Source: Nocardiopsis_B mangrovi (lineage in GTDB: Bacteria; Actinomycetota; Actinomycetes; Streptosporangiales; Streptosporangiaceae). Taken from it: DNA of 64,000 nucleotides. The number at the start of each line of letters is the position of its first letter. Position 1 is the stretch's first letter. The notes under the pieces were generated by a model. The model did no database searches. It saw nothing but the letters and a program-made list of their open reading frames with translations, and was not told the origin of the DNA. Where the stretch lies: positions 1 through 64,000 of the forward strand of contig NZ_JBHSFQ010000023.1 in the NCBI RefSeq assembly GCF_042653925.1, written 5' to 3'. Both the position numbers and the translations under genes were made by a program. This document shows, piece after piece, positions 18,408 to 26,865 of the stretch.

Positions 18408-18660
18408 GCCCGCCCGCTACCCCGGCGCGGTGGATCATCACGGCCCGATGTCGGATCGGGGCCGCGGCCGTCTCGGGCGGCACGGGCGGCACGGGCGGTC
18501 CGCGTGCACTCGCCCACTGTGACGGGGAAGCGGATTCCGGTGACCCGACCCGGTCAGACCCGCACGTCGCGGTGGATCTTCGGGGGCGGCGGGCGCAGTA
18601 TCGACAGTGGCGGGACGGGGCGCTCGTGGTCCCGTAACGGAAGACACGGGGGACGCTGTG

Positions 18661-19335
18661 ATGGACGCATACGACACCGGCGGTGCAGGAGGCGACCTGG
18701 GGCGGCGGGCCGCCCACAGGCGCAAGGGGCTCGGTCTGACGCACGAGGAGGTCGCCCTGCGCGCCGGGATGGCGCCGGGCTATGTCGCCTATCTGGAGGA
18801 GCACCCGCCCGTCCTGACCCGGTGGGCGCTGTACCGGCTCGCGCGTGCGCTCCAGACCACCGAGGACGTGCTGCTGGGAGCCGAACCGGAGGGCGCTCCC
18901 GGCCTCCCGGGGTCGCCGGTTCCCGACCCCGAACTGCGGGACCTGGACCCCGAGGAGTGCGCGCGCCTGCTGGAGCCGGGCGGGGTGGGCCGGGTCGCGT
19001 TCCTGGTGGAGGGCGAGCGCGCGCCCATGGTGCTGCCGGTGAACTACCTGGTGTCGGCCGGGACGATCGTGTTCCGGGCCGACCCCGACGGGGTGATCGC
19101 CCACCACGCCCTCGGCGAGGTGGGGTTCCAGGTCGACCGGTTCGACGGCGCCATGAGTGAGGGGTGGACCGTGCTCGCGGCCGGCCCGGCCCGCCGGGTG
19201 GAGGAGCCCTCGGAGCTGAGCGCGCTCCGCGCCCTCACCCCGATCCGCCCCTGGGCGGGCGGCGACCGCGACGCCTGTGTCCGCATCACCCCCGCCCGCC
19301 TCACCGGCCACCGACTGCGCCCGAGGGAGGCGTGA
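18661..19335 (+). CDS. XRE helix-turn-helix plus pyridoxamine 5'-phosphate oxidase-like protein
   Basis: 224 residues. Residues about 10-70 form an XRE HTH (LGRRAAHRRKGLGLTHEEVA, then YLARAL-type helices). Residues about 95-215 form a flavin/F420-binding split-barrel domain, with GRVAFLVEG, PVNYLV and ADPDGVIAHHALGEVGFQVD. This fusion recurs in actinobacteria as putative flavin-responsive regulators. ATG 18661 follows GGGGGACG. Convergent with the XRE gene ending at 19370. Confidence 0.85.
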   Translation: MDAYDTGGAGGDLGRRAAHRRKGLGLTHEEVALRAGMAPGYVAYLEEHPPVLTRWALYRLARALQTTEDVLLGAEPEGAPGLPGSPVPDPELRDLDPEECARLLEPGGVGRVAFLVEGERAPMVLPVNYLVSAGTIVFRADPDGVIAHHALGEVGFQVDRFDGAMSEGWTVLAAGPARRVEEPSELSALRALTPIRPWAGGDRDACVRITPARLTGHRLRPREA

Positions 19336-19369
19336 AGGAGCGGCACGAGGTGCCCGCCCGGAACGGAGT

Positions 19370-20335
19370 TCAGGCGGCGCGGGCGGCGGCCAGGGCCTCC
19401 CGGTACTCGTCCGTCCACTGCGCCCCGCGCTGCTCCGGGGGGAGGCCGTCGAGGCCGGCCTGGAGGTGGTCGGCCGCGTCGGCGTGATCGCCCAAGGACG
19501 CGTGCACCATGCCGATGTTGAGCGAGAAGAACGCGGGCGAATACCAGTAGACGACCTCGGGGGGATCGGCGGCAGTCGCCGCGCGGCGGGCCGCTTCGTC
19601 GAGCAGCCGTCGCGCGGCATCGGCCTGGCCCAGGCCGGCATACCCCTGCGCCGCCTGGAAGGTATCGAAGACCTGCTGGGTCTCGTGCGCCCCCGGGCTG
19701 TGCCGCGCTGCCTGGGAAGCGCGGACCACCCCCCCGAAGCGCCGCTGCTGCCGCGCCACGTACCCGCGGAAGGAGACGGCGACCGCCGCGATGGTCGGGG
19801 CGCCGGCTTCATCCGCCATCTCCTCGGCGAGCGCGAGCATCTCCAGGGATTCCCGGTCACGGCGGACGGCGGCGAGCATCCACCCCGTGTGCTGGTGCAT
19901 CTCGGCCACCACCGCCAGCAGGGGTGCACGGTAGGGGCCGCGTGCGTCGCGGGCGAACGCCGAGACCGTGGACAGTTGGGCGAGGCTCCCTGGCAGCATG
20001 ACCGCGGGCCCCACCGCGTCCTCCAGCCGTCTCTGTGCGGCCAGGACCTTCGCCATGGCCGCCACCGATTCGGAATCGACCCGGGAAGGAAGGGACACGC
20101 CGCACGCGATCCTGCCGCGGTCGTCCGGCGTGAGCGCGAAAGCCAGAGCGGCGAGCGCGCCATCGGCGCCGACGAGGGTGTCGATGGCTTTGGCGAGATC
20201 GGGTGACGGCAGCCGTTTTCCCGAAAGCACGCGGGACAGATATCCCGAATCGTAATTCACGGCCCGCGCGGCAGCCCGCAGCGACAGCCCGCGCTCTTTC
20301 AACGCCGCCCGCGCCCTGATGGCGAAATCCGACAT
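19370..20335 (-). CDS. XRE-family regulator with TPR-like tail, copy A
   Basis: 321 residues. N-terminal HTH (MSDFAIRARAALKERGLSLR, then NYDSGYLSRVLSGKRLPSPD, residues 1-48) and a C-terminal helical TPR-like region (about 100-321) of the type in actinobacterial peptide-sensing or developmental XRE regulators. The first about 65 and last about 33 residues are almost identical to copy B at 20398-21369, whereas the middle is only moderately similar. The same DNA identity extends 17 bp upstream of the start codon, so both copies share their start region and probably promoter elements. Ligand unknown. Confidence 0.88.
   Translation of the reverse strand: MSDFAIRARAALKERGLSLRAAARAVNYDSGYLSRVLSGKRLPSPDLAKAIDTLVGADGALAALAFALTPDDRGRIACGVSLPSRVDSESVAAMAKVLAAQRRLEDAVGPAVMLPGSLAQLSTVSAFARDARGPYRAPLLAVVAEMHQHTGWMLAAVRRDRESLEMLALAEEMADEAGAPTIAAVAVSFRGYVARQQRRFGGVVRASQAARHSPGAHETQQVFDTFQAAQGYAGLGQADAARRLLDEAARRAATAADPPEVVYWYSPAFFSLNIGMVHASLGDHADAADHLQAGLDGLPPEQRGAQWTDEYREALAAARAA
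19374..19477. repeat. Direct repeat, 3' end of XRE copy A
   Basis: 104 bp matching 20402-20505 at an offset of 1028 bp, with one mismatch seen (gtcgagg versus gtcaagg). Encodes the shared C-termini of the XRE pair. Confidence 0.9.
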
Positions 20336-20352
20336 TGCAGACCTCCGAATGT
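20142..20352. repeat. Direct repeat, 5' end and leader of XRE copy A
   Basis: 211 bp matching 21176-21386 at an offset of 1034 bp, with one mismatch seen (caacgcc versus caatgcc). It covers the HTH codons and 17 bp upstream, then similarity stops abruptly. Confidence 0.9.
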
Positions 20353-20397
20353 GGCTGTTCTCGAGATTGCGACGTCCACGACACCGTCAACCGGATG

Positions 20398-21369
20398 TCA
20401 CGCGGCGCGGGCGGCGGCCAGGGCCTCCCGGTACTCGTCCGTCCACTGCGCCCCGCGCTGCTCCGGGGGGAGGCCGTCAAGGCCGGCCTGGAGGTGGTCG
20501 GCCGCCACTCGGGGGTCGCCGAGGGCGAGATGGGCCAGGCCGATTCCCATTCGGGAGAAGGTCGGAGAGAGCCAGTAGGCCGTTTCCGGCGGAACCGTAC
20601 CGGCCGCTTCGTCGGCGAGCGCCGACGCGGTGTCGAGGAGCCTGCGCGCCGGATCCTTCCTCCCCATGAGCGCGTATCCGTGGGCGGCCTGCACGGCGTC
20701 GCCCACACGCTGCAACGGCGACGCCCCGGGGGTGTGGAATGCCGTGAGGAAATGCCGCACGACCGCACCGGGTCGTCGCTGCTGGCGGGCGAGGTAACCG
20801 CGGAAGTTCGTGGCCTGCGCGGCGAGTTCACCGCTGCCGACGTCGTCGGCGCGGTCCTCCGCCTCGGTGAGCCAGCGGGTCGCCTCGGCGTCGTTGCGCG
20901 CCTCGGCGTGCAACCACCCGACGAACTGCGCCCATTCCGCTGCGACGATGCGAATGCCATCGGCATGGCGCCCCCGGGAATCACGCGCGAGCCGATCCAC
21001 GGTCTCCCACTGGGCGAGGGTCGCGGGGAGCATCGCGGGCGCCGGCAGGGAATCGTCGAGACGGCGCTGCGCGGCGAGCACGTCCGCGAGAGCCTGCACG
21101 GCCGCGGCATCGATCCGGGTGGGCCGCTCGATCGTCCGCGTGATTCTCTCGCGGTCGTCGGGGGTGAGGGTGGACGCCAGAGCGGCGAGCGCGCCATCGG
21201 CGCCGACGAGGGTGTCGATGGCTTTGGCGAGATCGGGTGACGGCAGCCGTTTTCCCGAAAGCACGCGGGACAGATATCCCGAATCGTAATTCACGGCCCG
21301 CGCGGCAGCCCGCAGCGACAGCCCGCGCTCTTTCAATGCCGCCCGCGCCCTGATGGCGAAATCCGACAT
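20398..21369 (-). CDS. XRE-family regulator with TPR-like tail, copy B
   Basis: 323 residues; same architecture as copy A (HTH 1-48, helical TPR-like body). The start is set at ATG 21369 (MSDFAIRARA) because this matches copy A exactly; the longer frame to 21477 adds unrelated residues. The centre (about 66-290) has diverged while both ends are near-identical to copy A, which suggests recent gene conversion or selection on the HTH and C-terminal tip. Divergent from the small operon at 21555. Confidence 0.88.
   Translation of the reverse strand: MSDFAIRARAALKERGLSLRAAARAVNYDSGYLSRVLSGKRLPSPDLAKAIDTLVGADGALAALASTLTPDDRERITRTIERPTRIDAAAVQALADVLAAQRRLDDSLPAPAMLPATLAQWETVDRLARDSRGRHADGIRIVAAEWAQFVGWLHAEARNDAEATRWLTEAEDRADDVGSGELAAQATNFRGYLARQQRRPGAVVRHFLTAFHTPGASPLQRVGDAVQAAHGYALMGRKDPARRLLDTASALADEAAGTVPPETAYWLSPTFSRMGIGLAHLALGDPRVAADHLQAGLDGLPPEQRGAQWTDEYREALAAARAA
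20402..20505. repeat. Direct repeat, 3' end of XRE copy B
   Basis: Partner of 19374-19477 (104 bp, one mismatch seen). Confidence 0.9.
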
Positions 21370-21386
21370 TGCAGACCTCCGAATGT
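21176..21386. repeat. Direct repeat, 5' end and leader of XRE copy B
   Basis: Partner of 20142-20352 (211 bp, one mismatch seen). Confidence 0.9.
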
Positions 21387-21554
21387 TGCCGGAACCGCTG
21401 CCCCGAGCATAGGCAGCACTCAACATCTGGCGCGCTGCCCGTCCACGGCAGAACGCTGTGCGTGGAGGCGTTTTCACAGGTCGCGAACCATCGAGGTGCC
21501 CCGCGACGGGCCCTCACCGCCCGGGGCGCGGCCATCGACCAGCGAAGGAATGCG

Positions 21555-21713
21555 ATGACGGAGTCCACTCTACCGAAACGGCCGGGCCGGGTCCGTCCGT
21601 ATCGGGTGGAATGGGAAATGCGCATCTACGAGGAAAGGCTCGTGCGCGCGGCCTCGTTCGCCCGGAGGACGCGAACGGCCCTCGGCCGGCTCTGGGCGGA
21701 GCGCGTCCGGTGA
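21555..21713 (+). CDS. Small basic protein (52 aa), first gene of a two-gene unit
   Basis: Starts MTESTLPKRPGRVRPYRVEW and is rich in Arg (RAASFARRTRTALGRLWAER). No known domain. GAAGGAATGCG precedes the ATG. Its TGA overlaps the GTG of the next gene (GTGA), implying translational coupling. It is divergent from the XRE pair and may be under their control. Confidence 0.6.
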   Translation: MTESTLPKRPGRVRPYRVEWEMRIYEERLVRAASFARRTRTALGRLWAERVR

Positions 21714-22000
21714 TATCCGATGTCCGGCAGGTCACCATGCCGGAACTGCGATCATGGGCTCAGCGACACGGTGTGGAAATCCGCGAGCATCCGTCGCGGG
21801 ACCTGTGCGGCAACCGGATTTTCAGCGTCGGCCACGGATCCGAGGTCCGGGTCGCCAAGGTGCCGCCCGATGAGTCGCCGGCGATCCGGGAGATGTGGAA
21901 CGCCCGCGCCCAGCGGGAGTTGCGGAACATGCCCTGGCCCGACCTGACCCGGTACCTGATGGAGCACCCCGTGTTCGGCTACACCGGTCCGCAGACCTGA
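21710..22000 (+). CDS. Hypothetical protein (96 aa)
   Basis: GTG start overlapping the upstream stop. Reads ISDVRQVTMPELRSWAQRHG then VRVAKVPPDESPAIREMWN. Soluble, no TM. Not recognised. The two-gene unit divergent from an XRE/TPR regulator is reminiscent of actinobacterial regulator-effector pairs, but no specific family can be named. Confidence 0.6.
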   Translation: MISDVRQVTMPELRSWAQRHGVEIREHPSRDLCGNRIFSVGHGSEVRVAKVPPDESPAIREMWNARAQRELRNMPWPDLTRYLMEHPVFGYTGPQT

Positions 22001-22158
22001 GCCGCGGACGCGCCGGTCGGCGGGAACGGGCCGGGGGTGCGGCGGACGGATCGCCGCACCCGCGGCCCGGAGCCGCTCTCCGCTCCGGTGCGCGAGCGGC
22101 GCCCGCGCACCGGAGCGGGCCCCGCCCGCGCGGTCGCGAACCTCCGGCGGGGTCGGTA

Positions 22159-22302
22159 TCAGCCTCCGTCGGCGACCGCCCCCAGGACCGCGGAGTACAG
22201 CGCGACCACCTCCGGGCGAACCGGCTCCTCGTCGATCAGCCGTTCCGCGGCCGCGAAGAGCTGGTCGTCGTCCAGCTCCTCCCACGGGATCGTTTCGTGC
22301 AT
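22159..22302 (-). CDS. Small acidic hypothetical protein (47 aa)
   Basis: Begins MHETIPWEELDDDQLFAAAE and ends VALYSAVLGAVADGG; strongly acidic and helical. It sits 52 bp downstream of the GH35 gene on the same strand. Supported by codon bias and a clean start; function unknown. Confidence 0.5.
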   Translation of the reverse strand: MHETIPWEELDDDQLFAAAERLIDEEPVRPEVVALYSAVLGAVADGG

Positions 22303-22354
22303 AGCGGCCGACTATCCGCTGTCCCCGCGTCCATGCACCGCCCGCGGGCCCGCC

Positions 22355-24106
22355 TCAGTCCTCGGGGACGGGCCCCAGGTCGGCGGCCGGAACGAAGTCC
22401 CACCCGTTGCGCGCGGCGGATTCCAGTTCGAGGACCACCAGGCGGTTGGCCCCGGGCCGGACCACGGGGGCGGGGACGTAGAGCGTCCGCTGCGGACCGC
22501 GGCGCCAGTAACGGCCCAGGTTGACCCCGTTGATCCACACCTGCCCCTTCCCCCACCCGGAGGTGTCCAGGTGCAGGTCGACCGCTTCGGCCAGGTCGAA
22601 GGCGCCCTCGTGGAAACCCGCCCGGGGCAGCGCCCGCGCCGGGCCGAACGGCACGCCGGTCAGGTCGTCGAGCGGCAGCCGCACCGTCTGCCACCCCGTC
22701 AAGGGCTCCCCGTCGAGCAGGACCGGCCCGATGAGCCCCTTGGCCTCCCCGATCCGGGGGCCGTAGTTCACCCGCCCCTGGTCCTCCACCAGGATCTCCA
22801 GGACGGCTCCGGGGCGCGGCGCGGTAACGGCGAGCGTGGTGTCGTGGAAGTCGCGGTGCAGCACGCCGGCCGCCCTGCCGTCGACGAACACCTGGGCGCG
22901 GTCGCGCACCTCGCCGACCGACAGCACCGCCTCCCCCTCCGCCGCCACCTGCGTCCGGTAGAGCAGGAAGCCCTGGTAGTGGCCGAGGTCGTCCATGGTC
23001 GGCGGGTCCTCGCACCGCTCCACCGCGCCCAGGAGGGCCAGCGTCTCCAGCAGCGGGGCCGACCCCGAGACCGGCACGTGGATCCGCGGCGCCGGGGGCG
23101 CGGGCTCCGGCGTTTCGGCGGGGACCTTGGCGTGGCGGGCGATCACGTCGCGGAAAGCGGCGTACTTCGGGGTCGGGTCCCCCCACTCCGACAGCGGCGC
23201 GTCGTAGTCGTAGGAGGTGACCGTCGGCTCGTAGACGCCCTTGTCGTTGGCGCCGTTGGTGAAGCCCGCGTTGGTGCCGCCGTGGAACATGTAGAGGTTC
23301 ACCGAGGCGCCCGCCGACAGCAGCTCGTCAAGGGCTCGGGCCGATTCCTCGACCGGGGTGGTGTGGTGGGGGCCGCCCCAGCGGTCGAACCACCCGTCCC
23401 AGAACTCCATGCACATCAGCGGGCCGTCGGGCTGGTGCCGGCGCAGGGTCGCGAGCCGTTCGGGCACCCGCGAGCCGAAGTTGGCGGTGCGCAGCAGGCC
23501 GGGCAGCCCGCCGCGGGCGAGCATGGTGTCGTCGGCCTGGTCGCTGGTGAACAGCGGGACCTCGATCCCGCCGTCGCGCAGCGCGTCCGCCAGCGCGTGC
23601 AGGTAGCCGGTGTCGTCGCCGAAGGCGCCGTACTCGTTCTCCACCTGCACCGCCAGCACGGGGCCGCCCCGGGTCACCTGGAGCGGGACCAGGAGGGGCA
23701 GCAGGCGGCCGAGGTAGTCGCCGACGGCGGCGAGGTAGGCGGGGTCGCTGCTGCGCGGGCGCACGTCGGGGTCGGCCGTGAGCCACGCCGGCAGGCCGCC
23801 GTTGTGCCACTCCGCGCAGATGTAGGGCCCGGGCCGGACGATGGCGCGCAGCCCCTCCTCCGCCGCCAGGCGCAGGAACCGGGTCAGGTCCAGCTGCCCG
23901 CCGGTGCGGAACTCGCCGCGCCGTGGGGAGTGGGCGTTCCAGGCGACGTAGGTCTCGACGGTGTTCAGGCCCATCAGGCGGGCCTTGCGCAGCCGGTCGG
24001 CCCACAGGTCGGGGTGGACCCGGAAGTAGTGCAGGGTGCCCGAGATGATCTGGACGGGCTCGCCGTCGAGCAGGAAGTCCCGTTCTCCGATCGCGAACGT
24101 CGGCAT
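22355..24106 (-). CDS. Beta-galactosidase, glycoside hydrolase family 35
   Basis: 583 residues, cytoplasmic (no signal peptide). Retaining beta-galactosidase: YFRVHPDLWADRLRKARLMG, NTVETYVAWNAH, RPGPYICAEWHNGGLPAWL, acid/base E158 in VENEYGAFG and nucleophile E234 in MEFWDGWF, then MFHGGTNAGF; C-terminal jelly-roll domains end near GWDFVPA. ATG 24106 preceded by GGAGACGC. Last gene of the galactoside operon behind the binding lipoprotein, from which it is separated by a lectin remnant. Likely hydrolyses oligosaccharides imported by the adjacent ABC system. Confidence 0.95.
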   Translation of the reverse strand: MPTFAIGERDFLLDGEPVQIISGTLHYFRVHPDLWADRLRKARLMGLNTVETYVAWNAHSPRRGEFRTGGQLDLTRFLRLAAEEGLRAIVRPGPYICAEWHNGGLPAWLTADPDVRPRSSDPAYLAAVGDYLGRLLPLLVPLQVTRGGPVLAVQVENEYGAFGDDTGYLHALADALRDGGIEVPLFTSDQADDTMLARGGLPGLLRTANFGSRVPERLATLRRHQPDGPLMCMEFWDGWFDRWGGPHHTTPVEESARALDELLSAGASVNLYMFHGGTNAGFTNGANDKGVYEPTVTSYDYDAPLSEWGDPTPKYAAFRDVIARHAKVPAETPEPAPPAPRIHVPVSGSAPLLETLALLGAVERCEDPPTMDDLGHYQGFLLYRTQVAAEGEAVLSVGEVRDRAQVFVDGRAAGVLHRDFHDTTLAVTAPRPGAVLEILVEDQGRVNYGPRIGEAKGLIGPVLLDGEPLTGWQTVRLPLDDLTGVPFGPARALPRAGFHEGAFDLAEAVDLHLDTSGWGKGQVWINGVNLGRYWRRGPQRTLYVPAPVVRPGANRLVVLELESAARNGWDFVPAADLGPVPED

Positions 24107-24240
24107 GTGCGTCTCCACGCGTGTGTCGGGCCCGGTGCGGTGGCGGACCGGGGCAATCGGGCGTCGCGGTGGGGCGGGCCGGGGCCCGCCCCACCGGTCG
24201 GCGGCCGCGGCCGCCGGGCTTGCTGGTAGCCGGGCCGCGG

Positions 24241-24458
24241 TCAGCCGCCCGCGGCCTCGGCCAGGTCCCAGACCTGGTTGGCGCCGGTGGTCGGCCGCCA
24301 CACCCCCACCGGGGCGCCCTCGTCGTAGGATTCGCCGAGCACGTCCAGGAGCAGCCCGTTGCCGGCGTTGACGACGGTGACCTCCCCCTGCCCGGTGGTG
24401 GAGACCATCCACCGCCGGGCGTCCCCGGACCCGGGCGGGGCGCCCGCCGGTGGTCGGG
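24241..24458 (-). pseudogene. Remnant of a ricin B-type lectin domain
   Basis: The minus-strand reading RRWMVSTTGQGEVTVVNAG, LLLDVLGES, then GVWRPTTGANQVWDL ends at the stop at 24241. This is one beta-trefoil repeat with its Q-x-W signature, as in sugar-binding modules of secreted glycosidases. It has no start of its own and begins at the stop of the binding-protein gene. It looks like the leftover tail of a deleted carbohydrate-active enzyme inside the operon. Confidence 0.65.
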
Positions 24459-25817
24459 TCAGGGGGACTCGACGGTGAAGCCCTGTTCGGTCGCGTAGTC
24501 GGCGATCCGCTCCTGCCAGGCGGCGAGGCCGTCGGCGACCGGGGCCGCTTCGGTGATGCTCTGCCCGGCGGTGTCGATGAAGACGCTGTTGGCGTAGACC
24601 TGCACCGGCAGGTACTGCCACCCGGGGGCCACGGACTCCGACGACTCCACCAGGACCTCGTTGATCCGCTGGCCGCCGAAGAACTCGTGCTCGGCCTCCA
24701 GGAACCCGGGGTCGGCGAGGAGGTCGGTGGTGGCGGGGAACAGCCCGGTGTCGTTGAGCACGCGCGCCGCCTCGGGGTCGGTGTTGAGCCACTGGGCGAA
24801 GCCGATGGCGGCGAGGCGGTTCTCCGACTGCGCCATCACGGCGGTGGAGGACCCGCCGTTCTCCGCGGTGACGGGGTCGCCCTCCTCCCACGCCGGCAGC
24901 GGGGCGACCCGCCAGTCACCGGCGGAGTCGGGCATGGTGGTGGCCATGGCGCCGGGCGCCCAGGCGCCGGCGATCCAGGTGGCGTAGCGGCCCGTCGACA
25001 TGCCGCGCCACCACTCCTCCGTCCAGATCGGGGCGGGGTCGACGAGCCCGTCCGCCAGCAGCGCGGTCCAGGTGTCGGAGAAGCGCCGCGCGCCTTCGTC
25101 GCCGAGGTCCAGCGAGATCGTGTCCGCCCCCTCCACCCCGAAGGGGCGCGAGCCGGCCTGCCACATCAGCGAGTCGACCATGCCGGCGTCGCCGGGGTCG
25201 ATGGCGGTGAAGAAGGCGTCGGGGTTCTCCTCCTGGAACCGCTCGGCGGCGCCGGCGAAGTCCGCCCAGGTCCCGGGCGGCTCGATCCCCGCCTCCTCCA
25301 GCAGATCGGCGTTGTAGAAGAGCGCCAGCGGCCCGGTGTCCTGGGGGACGCCGTAGACGCCCTCCCCCACGCGCACCTGTTCCCAGGCCGAGGCGGTGAA
25401 GCGGTCCTCGTACTCGCCGAAGCCGTGGTCGCCGAGGTCGACCACCGATTCGGTCAGGGCGAACTGCGGCAGGGCGAAGTACTCGATCTGGGCGACGTCG
25501 GGGCCGCCGCTGCCGGCGCGGATGGTGTTCTGGAGGTTCGTGTACTGCTCCGCCGACTGGCCGGAGTCGACGACCTCCACGGTGATGGCCGGGTACTCCT
25601 CCTCGAACAGCTCCACCGCCTGGCCGATCTCGGGCGCCCACGACCAGAAGGTGAGGGTGGTCTCCTGCTGGAGGGCCGCCTCGATGTCGGACTGGTCGCC
25701 GCTCTGCTCCGCTCCGCCGCCGGAGCCGCCGCAGGCGGTCAGCGTGAGCAGGACGGCCGCGGCGGCCGCGACCGGGGCGCGCAGGGGGCGCCGCGCGAAT
25801 GGGGGGGTCGAAAGCAT
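24459..25817 (-). CDS. ABC sugar-binding lipoprotein (family 1 extracellular solute-binding)
   Basis: 452 residues. Lipoprotein signal with lipobox LTLTAC, Cys29 the anchored residue, then a Ser/Gly spacer. Mature SBP features: TLTFWSWAP, YPAITVEVVDSG, GGPDVAQIEYFALPQF, GVPQDTGPLALFYN, aromatic-rich pocket TEEWWRGM and TWIAGAWAPG, ENGGSSTAV. Delivers an oligosaccharide to the two downstream-facing permeases. No ATPase gene is present; as in most actinobacteria a shared MsiK-type ATPase elsewhere would energise it. Fourth gene after ROK and the two permeases. Confidence 0.94.
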   Translation of the reverse strand: MLSTPPFARRPLRAPVAAAAAVLLTLTACGGSGGGAEQSGDQSDIEAALQQETTLTFWSWAPEIGQAVELFEEEYPAITVEVVDSGQSAEQYTNLQNTIRAGSGGPDVAQIEYFALPQFALTESVVDLGDHGFGEYEDRFTASAWEQVRVGEGVYGVPQDTGPLALFYNADLLEEAGIEPPGTWADFAGAAERFQEENPDAFFTAIDPGDAGMVDSLMWQAGSRPFGVEGADTISLDLGDEGARRFSDTWTALLADGLVDPAPIWTEEWWRGMSTGRYATWIAGAWAPGAMATTMPDSAGDWRVAPLPAWEEGDPVTAENGGSSTAVMAQSENRLAAIGFAQWLNTDPEAARVLNDTGLFPATTDLLADPGFLEAEHEFFGGQRINEVLVESSESVAPGWQYLPVQVYANSVFIDTAGQSITEAAPVADGLAAWQERIADYATEQGFTVESP

Positions 25818-25914
25818 GGGCGTGGTCTCCCTGTGCGGTGGCGGGGTGCCGGGGACGGCGGGACGGGGGGTGGTGGGGGCGGTGCGGTGGACGGGGGTGC
25901 GTGGACGGAAGGGG

Positions 25915-26865
25915 TCACTGCTTGACGCTGCCGGCGGCCAGTCCCGACTGCCAGTAGCGCTGGAGGAAGAAGAACGCGATGACCAGCGGAACGATCGCCA
26001 CGAGGGAGCCGGTGATCACGATGTTGTAGACGGCTTGGCCGCCCGAGCTGGAGCCGATCTGGCTGTTCCACTGGTTCAGGCCCACGGTCAGCGGATACCA
26101 CCGCGGGTCGTTCAGCACGATCAGCGGCAGGAAGTAGTTGTTCCAGGTGGCCACCAGCGCGAACAGCAGCACCGTGACCATTCCCGGGGCCATCAGCCGC
26201 AGCGCCACCGTCCAGAAGATGCGCAGCTCCCCGGCTCCGTCGATCCGGGCCGCCTCCAGCAGGGAGTCGGGCACCGCGTCGGCGGCGAAGATCCGCATCA
26301 GGTAGAGGCCGAACGGGCTCACCAGGGCCGGGATGATCACCGCGAAGGGCGTGTTCACCAGGCCGACCTGGCTGAACAGCAGGAACGTGGGGACCGCCAG
26401 CGCGGTCAGGGGCACCGCCACGCCGCTGATCACCACGGCGATCATCAGCCGCTTTCCCGGGAAGTCGAACTTGGCCAGCGCGTAGCCGCCCATGGCCGCC
26501 AGGATGGTGGCGCCCACCGCGCCCACCCCGGCGTAGAGGACGGTGTTGGCCAGCCAGCGCGCGTAGACCCCGTCCTGGTAGGTGAAGACCTGCGCGATGT
26601 TGTCGGCCAGCGCGAAGTCGTCGCCGAACCACAGTCCCGGGCTGGTGTAGAGCGTGGCGTTGGACTTGGTGGCGTTGATGACCAGCCACAGCAGCGGGAC
26701 CACCGCGTAGACCAGCATCACCAGCATGAGCAGGGTCAGCGTCACCGACGAGCGGCGGCGCGGGCCGCCCCGGCGCGCGGCCGGGCGCCGGGGGCGCGGG
26801 GGGCGCGCGGCGGGGGCGGGGGCCCCGGTGCGGGGCTCGGGCATGCGGACTCCGGCGGTCGTCAT
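25915..26865 (-). CDS. Carbohydrate ABC permease, MalG type
   Basis: 316 residues, six predicted TM helices after a basic Pro/Arg-rich N-terminus. The cytoplasmic EAA loop reads EAARIDGAGELRIFW. VPTFLLF and NTPFAVIIPAL are typical MalG segments. ATG overlaps the stop of the MalF-type gene (ATGA), so the two are translationally coupled. Confidence 0.93.
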   Translation of the reverse strand: MTTAGVRMPEPRTGAPAPAARPPRPRRPAARRGGPRRRSSVTLTLLMLVMLVYAVVPLLWLVINATKSNATLYTSPGLWFGDDFALADNIAQVFTYQDGVYARWLANTVLYAGVGAVGATILAAMGGYALAKFDFPGKRLMIAVVISGVAVPLTALAVPTFLLFSQVGLVNTPFAVIIPALVSPFGLYLMRIFAADAVPDSLLEAARIDGAGELRIFWTVALRLMAPGMVTVLLFALVATWNNYFLPLIVLNDPRWYPLTVGLNQWNSQIGSSSGGQAVYNIVITGSLVAIVPLVIAFFFLQRYWQSGLAAGSVKQ

